Assembly: GCA_963762425.1 (NCBI GenBank)
Contig: CAVXKY010000024.1
Span: 124,001-188,000 of the forward strand
DNA length: 64,000 bases
Direction of reading: 5' to 3'
From: REEB95 sp963762425
Lineage (GTDB): Bacteria; Pseudomonadota; Alphaproteobacteria; ATCC43930; CGMCC-115725
The position numbers were made by a program, and so were the translations under genes. Below are positions 54,096 to 64,000 of the stretch, piece by piece (positions within the stretch are counted from its first letter, which is position 1; every line of letters starts with the position of its first letter). The notes under the pieces were generated by a model. The model was not told the DNA's origin and did no database searches. It saw only the letters and a list, made by a program, of their open reading frames with translations.

Positions 54096-55344
54096 TGGCC
54101 TGCTGCCGGTTTCAAAGACACCGAGATAGGTGTTTTGATGGAACCGGAGGTGGGTTATGGAACGACGGAGATTTACACGAGAGTTCAAGCTTGAGGCTGT
54201 GAAGCTGATGAAGGATCGGGGTGTGACGTATGTGCAAGCGGCACGCGATCTGGGTGTACATGAGACGGTGTTGCGGAACTGGGTGAGGGCGTTTGCGGAG
54301 GATCCGCAACATTCCTTCCCTGGCCATGGGCAGATGAAGCCGGAGCAGGCCGAGATTGCGCGGCTGAAGCGGGAAGTGATCAAGCTGAAGGCCGAGCGGG
54401 ACATCCTAAAAAAAGCCGCGGCCTACTTCGCGAAGGAATTCGACGTGAAATTCGCCTTCATCGCGAAGCACCGGGGAATATGGCCGGCGGGATGGTTGTG
54501 CGGGGCGCTCGGTGTCTCGCGGGGTGGCTTCTATGCCTGGCTGACACGACCGCGCAGCCAGCGCAGCCGGAGCGACGAAGAACTGTCGGCGAAGTTGCGG
54601 ATGAGCTTCCTGGCGAGTGATCGGACCTATGGTGCCAGGCGCGTATGGCACGACCTGCTGGCGGAGGGTGTGCCGTGCGGACTGCATCGGATCGAGCGGT
54701 TGATGCGGCTACAGGCCTTGCGGGCGCGGCCGCGCCGGCGTCGCCTGCCGCCCGATCAAGGTGAACGGCAAGCGGCCGCCGTCGCTCCCAACGTGCTTGA
54801 GCGTGCCTTCGAAGCGCCGGCTCCCAACCGCAAATGGATCGCTGACTTCACCTACATCTGGACCGCCGAGGGCTGGCTCTACGTGGCGGCTGTCGTCGAT
54901 CTGTTCTCCCGGCGGGTGGTGGGCTGGTCAATGAGTGCGGCGATGACGGCCCAGCTCGTCACCGATGCGCTGACGATGGCGATCTGGCGGCAGAGGCAAG
55001 CCCGATGCGCTGCTGCATCACTCCGATCGGGGTAGCCAATACACCAGCGAACAGTTCCAGCGGCTGATGGCCGACCACGGCGTCACCTGCTCGATGAGCC
55101 GTTCGGGCAATGTCTGGGATAATGCCGCGATGGAAAGCTTCTTCTCGTCGCTGAAGACCGAGCGCACGGCGCACAAGATCTACCGGACGCGGGACGAAGC
55201 CAAGGCAGAAGTGTTCGACTACATCGAGCGCTTCTACAACATGAAACGTAGACACTCGACGATCGGTTATCTCAGTCCTATGGAGTTCGAAATGAAGGCT
55301 GGATTAGTTTAAGCGGGTGTCAACCGAACCGGCAGCAGGCCAGA
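54096..55344 (+). mobile_element. IS3-family insertion sequence
   Basis: Ends are imperfect inverted repeats of 27 bases: left TGGCCTGCTGCCGGTT...GACACC (54096-54122) and right GGTGTC...AACCGGCAGCAGGCCA (55316-55342). ATG is present on both sides (54093-54095 and 55345-55347), which would be a 3-bp target duplication if the element ends at 55344. Removing the element joins GCAGCC-ATG-ACCGCAGCGG, a possible short frame. The transposase inside is frameshifted. Confidence 0.75.
54157..55312 (+). pseudogene. IS3-family transposase (OrfA+OrfB), frameshifted
   Basis: OrfA region: MERRRFTREFKLEAVKLMKD, an HTH, then a leucine-zipper-like ERDILKKAAAYFAKE. OrfB region: FAFIAKHRGIWPAGWLCGAL, then the DDE/RNase H core NRKWIADFTYIWTAEGWLYV (first D), AAVVDLFSRRVVGWSM, and after an extra base near 55000, LLHHSDRGSQYTSEQF (second D) and NAAMESFFSSLKTE (E). 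Unusually OrfA and OrfB are in one frame here; in most relatives OrfB lies in the -1 frame and a run of A (CTAAAAAAAG, near 54410) serves slippage. Confidence 0.8.
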
Positions 55345-55370
55345 ATGACCGCAGCGGAAATCATGAACCA

Positions 55371-56455
55371 CTGTGACGGATTAGAGGACTAACCGGGTTT
55401 GTGCTTAGAGTAGTATCGAATCCAATAGCGTCTAAGCGAGCGAAACTGTTTAGTCGTTAGGCGCTTCTTAGGCGGCGTTGCGCTTGTTAATCCGCCGATA
55501 TGTTAAGCGCTTGCCATCCGCGCCCTTGATCGCGCGGCGTGTGCGTTCTGCATCATCCACGCCCAAAGCAGAACGGTTTGAATAACGGAAATCAAATTCG
55601 TCCAAATAGCGCTGTAGATGCTGCTCGCCGCAGTGCTGATAAATGCCTTTCATGCCGCGTTTGAAGATCGAGAAAAAACCCTCGACTGTGTTAGTTGTCA
55701 CATCGCCACGCGCATATTCCTGTTCGGAATGATTGACGCGAGAGTGTTCCGCAAACTCTCTACCGGGAACGCGATAGTGCGTTGCCTCGTCGGTATGGAG
55801 GCGCGCTTTCTTTGAGATACATTCTCGGCCAACGTCTTGCGGATGGTTGCCGCGTTCAAATCCTTCACATGGAATGAACGGGCTTTGCCGCCGCGCTGGA
55901 CAAGCGAGATCACCTTGCGCTTGGTCTGCGTTCCGCGAATGTATTGCCAGCCTTTGCCATTTACAAAAATAGCGTCTGGTGGGCCGATAAATGTCTCGTC
56001 GACTTCAACCACCTGATCTTTGCCGCCAAGCGGGAGAGGGATTTACATCGCGCATGGCCTCGCGGATGCGATGCGCCATGAACCAAGCGCGAGCGATAGG
56101 TGATGCCCAAGGTGCGATGGAGCTGGTGGGCGCTAAAGCCTTTCTTGCTCGACGCATACCAAGCGGAAAGCCAAAAGCCATTTATGCAGCAAGATATGGC
56201 TGCGCTCGTAAACGGTGCCGACGCTGACGGTGAATTTCTTGCGGCAATCGCCGCAGTGATACCAGCCAGGCCCCATCGACTTGCCGCCAAGCGCTTTCAC
56301 CTTCTCGCCGATCTGCCCGCAGTAGGGACAGACAGGACCATTAGGCCAGCGCACTCGCTTCAAGCCATTTACGGGCCGCTTCCTCATCAGTGATAGATCG
56401 GATGGGACAATTCAACATTCGGTACGCATCTGGCTATCTCCATCTAACGTGTCAG
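55371..56455 (-). mobile_element. Degenerate IS1595-family (ISXO2-like) insertion sequence
   Basis: Bounded by a loose inverted repeat, CTGTGACGGATTAGAGGACT at the left (from 55371) and, on the other strand, CTGACACGTTAGATGGAGAT at the right (56455-56436). No clear 8-bp target duplication is seen. It contains the broken transposase at 55468-56418. It lies 26 bases from the IS3 end and just upstream of recA. Confidence 0.5.
55468..56418 (-). pseudogene. IS1595-family (ISXO2-like) transposase, many frameshifts
   Basis: Segments in order on the minus strand: MLNCPIRSITDEEAARKWLE, VRWPNGPVCPYCGQ and WYHCGDCRKKFTVSVGTVYE (zinc ribbon, two CxxC), RSHILLHKWLLAFRL, SSKKGFSAHQLHRTLGITY, VVEVDETFIGPPD (catalytic Asp), GKARSFHVKDLNAATIRKTL, and NTVEGFFSIFKRGMKGIYQH (N-x3-E variant of the DDE end typical of ISXO2), then FDFRYSNR. 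At least five indels separate them, so it is inactive or very poorly sequenced. Confidence 0.75.
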
Positions 56456-56521
56456 AATAATAGCCTAGATCGGCTGTTCAGTCAAGGATATAATTGGGAC
56501 AAAAATAGTACTTGTTTTTGA

Positions 56522-56536
56522 GAACAAAGCAGGTAC
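56522..56536. promoter_or_regulatory. Imperfect LexA box upstream of recA
   Basis: GAACAAAGCAGGTAC matches GAAC-N7-GAAC except for the last half (GTAC). A second weaker copy, GGACAAAAATAGTAC, is at 56498-56512. They lie 74-112 bases ahead of the recA start, where SOS control is expected. Confidence 0.5.
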
Positions 56537-56609
56537 ATTGACCGGATTGCTTAGGCTTGAGAGCGGCCATTGCTGGCCCCGGGCCGATGGCATAAGAGAG
56601 GGGATCATC

Positions 56610-57752
<1,143 letters not shown>

Positions 57753-57792
57753 GGAACCGCCCGCCGCGCCCCCCGCGACGGTCAATCCCGCC

Positions 57793-57829
57793 ACCGGCGC
57801 CGTGCCCCCCACGGCGCCGGTTCTGTTTT
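57793..57829 (+). terminator. Rho-independent terminator of recA
   Basis: Stem ACCGGCGCCGTG / CACGGCGCCGGT around CCCCC, followed by TCTGTTTTA. It is 41 bases past the recA stop. Confidence 0.8.
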
Positions 57830-57831
57830 AG

Positions 57832-57895
57832 CGTCGCACGACGGTGCTACGTGGCTTTTATTGGCTTCGCACTATCGTGCTACGCTGGGGCGCCG
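57832..57895. repeat. Two B-type mini-palindromes in tandem
   Basis: GTCGCACGACGGTGCTACG (57833-57851) and GCTTCGCACTATCGTGCTAC (57874-57893) follow the recA terminator. Both share the GCTTCGCAC / GTGCTACGC ends of the R1 family but have a short centre. Confidence 0.6.
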
Positions 57896-57946
57896 GTTCT
57901 ATTTTGGGGCCCGGAGGACCGCGAAACCTGAATTCTGCGAAACGAA

Positions 57947-57982
57947 CCCAATTCGGGAACGGTTGACCGTACCCGATTCGGG
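57947..57982. promoter_or_regulatory. Nested palindrome upstream of alaS
   Basis: CCCAATTCGGG and CCCGATTCGGG enclose ACGGTTGACCGT, giving an inner perfect 5-bp stem and outer near-symmetric arms. It lies 114-149 bases before alaS and could be an operator or leader structure. No known site is matched. Confidence 0.4.
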
Positions 57983-58095
57983 ACCCGCGTCCCGCACCCG
58001 CGCCCTGAACTTTACAACCGCGCCCGCGACCGGCTTAATGCGGCCAAGGCCCGGTTCTCCTTGGTTCCGGGCGGGGGAAGGGCCATTTTAGCTTC

Positions 58096-60773
<2,678 letters not shown>

Positions 60774-60777
<4 letters not shown>

Positions 60778-61529
60778 TTTTTAGCCTCGCGATGGAGCCA
60801 CAGAATATCGCCCTGGCGCGGGCGGGGAATGGGCGCGCGTGAAGCGCCCACGCCCGGGTCGAAGGGCCGATAGCCCAAGCCCTTCAGTATTTTCCATAAG
60901 GCCGCGACGCTGCCGCCGGCGCGGTTGAGATGCTCCTGATTGAACTCGATCAGCAGCGCGGGCTTGAGGCGCGCGAGAGTCTTGCGCGCGCCTTGGATCA
61001 TCGCCTGCTCGAAGCCTTCGATGTCGGCCTTGATGAAATCGAGCCGTTCGAGCTTGAGCCGCTTGGCGAGGGCGTCGATCGTGTCCACGGCGACCTCTTC
61101 GGTTTCGGCCTCGCCCGCGCGCGTCGAAGGCCCCAAATGCGCCAGGCCGAAGCCGTAGCTGCCCGATGCCTTGACCGGAATGGTGAGACGCGCCGTGCCG
61201 CGTTTCGCGCCCAGCGCCAGGGCCAAGATGGTGACGTTGCCAAGCCGGTTCAACGCCAGCGCCACGCGCAGGATGCGCCGCGCATAGCTCTGCGGCTCGA
61301 CCGCGTAAACCCGGCCGCGCGGCGCCAGCTTGGCGAACAGCTTGGCGTATTGCCCGGCATGGGCGCCGACGTCGAGCACGACCGCGTCCGGCGGAATCAA
61401 CGGCCGCAACAGCGGCAACAGCGCGCGGTGATGCTGCTTGAACGCGGCCTTGAACAGATGGGCGAAGAAGCCCGGAGTGATCCTGCCGCGGTAAGGGCGC
61501 GCGGAGGGATGTCCGGGCCTGGCGTTCAT
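60774..61529 (-). CDS. FkbM-family methyltransferase
   Basis: A 251-residue SAM-dependent methyltransferase. It shows AVVLDVGAHAGQYAKLFAKL (SAM site, about residues 49-68), VYAVEPQSYARRILRVALAL, VDTIDALAKRLKLERLDFIK and KADIEGFEQAMIQGARKTL (catalytic FkbM motif D-x-E-G). ATG 61529 overlaps the icd stop (ATGA), so it is co-transcribed with icd, an unusual partner. FkbM proteins often methylate sugars or lipids; substrate unknown. Confidence 0.87.
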
Positions 61530-62740
61530 GCCATCGCTTTTTTGAGCCTGGCGTCGAGCCGGTCGAGGAAGGCGGTGGTGTTGAGGAACGGCGTCTTGTC
61601 GCTGATCAATATCGCCAAATCCTTGGTCATCTCGCCCGCTTCCACCGCCTGGATGCACACCTTCTCCAAGGTCTCGGCGAAACGCACCACGTCGGGCGTC
61701 TTGTCGAAGGTGCCGCGATAATACAAACCGCGCGTCCAGGCGAAGATCGAGGCGATCGGATTGGTCGAGGTCTCCTTGCCCTGCTGGTAGAGGCGGTAGT
61801 GGCGCGTCACCGTGCCGTGCGCGGCCTCGGCCTCCACCGTCTTGCCGTCGGGCGTCATCAGCACCGAGGTCATCAATCCGAGCGAGCCGTAACCCTGGGC
61901 CAGCGTGTCCGATTGCACGTCGCCGTCGTAGTTCTTGCACGCCCAGACGAAATTTCCGCTCCACTTGAGCGCCGAGGCCACCATGTCGTCGATCAACCGG
62001 TGCTCGTAGGTGATCTTCTTGGCCTTGAACTTGTCGGCGAATTCCTTGTCGAACACCTCCTGGAACAAATCCTTGAAGCGGCCGTCATAGACCTTGAGGA
62101 TGGTGTTCTTGGTCGAGAGATAAACCGGCCAGCCGCGTTGCAGCCCGTAATTGAGACAGGCGCGGCCGAAACCGCGGATGGATTCGTCGAGATTGTACAT
62201 ACCCATGGCGATGCCGGGTTCGGGAAAATCGAACACGTCGTAGCTCACGGGCTTGCCGCCGCCCGAAGGCGTGAAGGTCATGGTCAGCTTGCCCGGCCCC
62301 GGCACCTTGAAATCGGTGGCGCGGTACTGGTCGCCATAGGCGTGGCGGCCGATGACGATCGGCGCGGTCCAGCCCGGCACCAGGCGCGGCACGTTCTTGA
62401 TCACGATCGGCTCGCGGAAAATGGTGCCGCCCAAAATGTTGCGGATGGTGCCGTTGGGCGAGCGGTACATCTTCTTGAGGTTGAATTCCTTCACCCGCGC
62501 CTCGTCGGGCGTGATGGTGGCGCATTTGACTCCGACGCCGTATTTCTTGTTGGCGTTGGCCGCGTCGATCGTGACCTGATCGTCGGTCTTGTCGCGGTAT
62601 TCCATGCCCAAATCGTAGTATTCGAGCTTGATGTCGAGATAGGGCAGGATCAGCTTGTCCTTGATGAACTTCCAGATGATGCGAGTCATTTCGTCGCCGT
62701 CCATCTCGACGACGGGAGTCGCCACTTTGATCTTTTGCAT
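61526..62740 (-). CDS. icd: NADP-dependent isocitrate dehydrogenase
   Basis: TCA-cycle enzyme converting isocitrate to 2-oxoglutarate. The 404 residues are of the eukaryote-like homodimeric subfamily: KVATPVVEMDGDEMTRIIWK, the substrate loop KKMYRSPNGTIRNILGGTIF then REPIV, EHRLIDDMVASALKWSGNFV and YDGDVQSDTLAQGYGSLGLM, and AAHGTVTRHYRLYQQGKETS for NADP. This subfamily is common in alphaproteobacteria. Intact. Confidence 0.97.
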   Translation of the reverse strand: MQKIKVATPVVEMDGDEMTRIIWKFIKDKLILPYLDIKLEYYDLGMEYRDKTDDQVTIDAANANKKYGVGVKCATITPDEARVKEFNLKKMYRSPNGTIRNILGGTIFREPIVIKNVPRLVPGWTAPIVIGRHAYGDQYRATDFKVPGPGKLTMTFTPSGGGKPVSYDVFDFPEPGIAMGMYNLDESIRGFGRACLNYGLQRGWPVYLSTKNTILKVYDGRFKDLFQEVFDKEFADKFKAKKITYEHRLIDDMVASALKWSGNFVWACKNYDGDVQSDTLAQGYGSLGLMTSVLMTPDGKTVEAEAAHGTVTRHYRLYQQGKETSTNPIASIFAWTRGLYYRGTFDKTPDVVRFAETLEKVCIQAVEAGEMTKDLAILISDKTPFLNTTAFLDRLDARLKKAMA

Positions 62741-62864
62741 GTCGGCCGGGCCTTCTTTGGATGCTGAAGTTAAGAGCCGTTTGCACCGGGGAGGCGCGCG
62801 GCGGGCGGGACAATAGCACGGCGAAACCGCCGCGCAAGCGGCGCATCGTCACAAGGCTGCCATG

Positions 62865-63446
62865 TCACAGCAGCTCGGGCTTGGCGGGCGCGGGGAGCGG
62901 GACCTCGGCCAGGGCCGGCAGCAGATCCTCGACCCGGGGCAACAGGCGGAAGAGATCGCGCGTCTCCTGGCGGGCGAAACCCTGCGCGATCACGTGATCG
63001 AACAAGGCGACCAGCGGTGCCCAAAAATGCGCCTCGTCGATCAGGAAAATGGGCTTGTCGTGCAAGCCCAGCTGCCGCCAGGTGATGATCTCCATCGCTT
63101 CCTCGATGGTGCCGAGCCCGCCCGGCAGAACGGCGAAGGCGTCGGCCAGCTCGAACATCTTCTGCTTGCGCTCGTGCATGCTGCCGACCACGACCAGGCG
63201 GGTTACGCCCTTGTGGCCGATTTCGCTCTTATGGAGATGGCCGGGGATGATTCCGGTGACATGGCCGCCCGCCGCCAGCACGGCATCGGCCAGAATTCCC
63301 ATCAGGCCGATGCTGCCGCCGCCATAGACCAGGCCGACGCCGGCTTTGGCCAGAATTTGCCCCAGCCTCATGGCGCTCTCGCGATAGGCGGGCGCGGTTC
63401 CGCTCGCGGAGCCGCAATAGACGCAGACGCGTTTCACCCGGGACAT
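62865..63446 (-). CDS. LOG-family nucleotide 5'-monophosphate phosphoribohydrolase
   Basis: A 193-residue protein of the TIGR00730/LOG group, which release cytokinin-type bases from nucleotide monophosphates. It shows VCVYCGSASGTAPAYRESAM, VGLVYGGGSIGLMGILADAV and the signature ADAFAVLPGGLGTIEEAMEI (PGGxGTxxE, about residues 98-117). ATG 63446 has GAAGGTG ahead; the 5-residue longer start at 63461 is less likely. In bacteria it may detoxify or recycle nucleotides. Confidence 0.88.
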   Translation of the reverse strand: MSRVKRVCVYCGSASGTAPAYRESAMRLGQILAKAGVGLVYGGGSIGLMGILADAVLAAGGHVTGIIPGHLHKSEIGHKGVTRLVVVGSMHERKQKMFELADAFAVLPGGLGTIEEAMEIITWRQLGLHDKPIFLIDEAHFWAPLVALFDHVIAQGFARQETRDLFRLLPRVEDLLPALAEVPLPAPAKPELL

Positions 63447-63661
63447 CGATTCACCTTCCATGCGCCCGCATCCTGCCGGTTAACGCGGGCGCGGGAAAGC
63501 CCGGCCTTGGCAAGCCCAAGCCGTCGGCGGAATTGACGAAGGCCCGAAGTCCCGGCCGGAAACCGGCGGAAAACCGAGCTTTCGGATTCCGGCACGGAAG
63601 TTGCTCTGTGAGGGCTTGAGGAAAAGTAAAAGCCCGTTAACCAAGAACAAGAGATCGGACG

Positions 63662-64000
63662 ATGAAACCCATAATCCTTCCCGCGATGGCGGCGTCGCTG
63701 CTGTTTTCGTCGGTGCCTGCCACGGAAATTTCCGCGGCCACCCACCCGCAACTCGGCGGCGCGCTGGCGCTGGCGCTCGCCGGCGCGGCGCTGATCGCCG
63801 CGGGATTCCTCCGGCATCGCAAGCCCGCGGCACAAGGCGCCGTCCTTCCGGCCTTGGCCGAAACCTCGCACCAACTCAGTTTCTTCAGGGAGAACGACAT
63901 GACCCGCAATGGTTTTGACCCGAACGGTTCCGGCGGGGGCGAGGTGATCGATATCACCGAAGCCCGGCTCGAACGCCGCTTGGTTGAACGCGCCGAGCGC
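63662..64000 (+). CDS. Exported or membrane protein, unknown, 3' end outside window
   Basis: Open frame from ATG 63662 to the window edge. The first 50 residues hold a signal peptide (LPAMAASLLFSSVPATEISA) and a second hydrophobic helix (GGALALALAGAALIAAGFL), then a soluble part. A second in-frame ATG at 63899 has AGGGAG six bases ahead and reads MTRNGFDPNGSGGGEVIDIT then EARLERRL, which might be the start of a separate downstream gene without an intervening stop. Not recognised. Confidence 0.45.
   Translation, partial: MKPIILPAMAASLLFSSVPATEISAATHPQLGGALALALAGAALIAAGFLRHRKPAAQGAVLPALAETSHQLSFFRENDMTRNGFDPNGSGGGEVIDITEARLERRLVERAER

Noticed and set aside
51783..56460. A prophage or integrative element with att sites
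   Set aside because: No integrase, phage structural gene or duplicated att site was found; only two insertion sequences and small accessory genes are visible.

Overview
The window is a GC-rich chromosomal segment of an alphaproteobacterium. The evidence is the CckA-ChpT-CtrA-SciP cell-cycle genes, the flagellar regulator FlbT, the F1-ATPase zeta subunit (DUF1476), the purB / purC-purS-purQ-purL / bolA-grxD neighbourhood, a fused aerobic indolepyruvate:ferredoxin oxidoreductase, and GANTC and TTAA-N7-TTAA motifs. Order and genus cannot be fixed from the sequence. Most of the window is ordinary housekeeping chromosome.

Layout. 0-6.2 kb: end of cysS, a DUF427 protein, the ergothioneine pair egtB-egtD, citramalate synthase and a TrmJ-type rRNA/tRNA methylase. 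6.2-12 kb: a hicAB toxin-antitoxin pair with a broken toxin, rpsD with a clear sigma70 promoter, an orphan branched-chain amino-acid binding protein, a DODA-type dioxygenase, panE, a MaoC protein and a ModA-like binding protein. 12-19.2 kb: grxD, bolA and the purine genes on the minus strand. 19.5-23.2 kb: radC interrupted by a foreign fragment, map, a CinA-like protein and tRNA-Leu(UAA). 23.6-42.2 kb: ctpA, a cupin, IOR, cell-surface enzymes (glycosyltransferase and methyltransferase), argE with an M14 deacylase, two Tat-type exported oxidoreductases, an NTP/NDP-exchanger-like transporter, nadK, and a molybdenum-cofactor group (moaA, fdhD, mobA) with a cupredoxin.

42.2-50.6 kb is the most coherent block. 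chpT, ctrA, sciP and cckA lie together with a FliJ-like protein, a FlhF-like GTPase, flbT, hup and dksA. Perfect TTAA-N7-TTAA CtrA boxes precede ctrA and cckA, and seven GANTC (CcrM) sites lie in the ctrA divergent region. CckA would pass phosphate through ChpT to CtrA, SciP would restrain CtrA, and the flagellar genes are the expected output.

51-56.5 kb is an accessory, AT-richer region: a 37-residue membrane protein behind a perfect FNR-type box, a perfect alphaproteobacterial LexA box, two decayed genes on the minus strand, a secreted eight-cysteine mini-protein, an IS3-family copy and a broken IS1595/ISXO2-type copy. recA, alaS, an FkbM methyltransferase, icd and a LOG-family hydrolase close the window.

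Two general features matter for any reader. First, at least fifteen conserved genes carry single-base indels, nearly all of them one-base insertions; this looks like uncorrected long-read sequence error rather than gene decay, except in the 52-53 kb region. Second, intergenic 3' ends carry a family of about 50-bp imperfect palindromes, some with a second palindrome nested in the loop.
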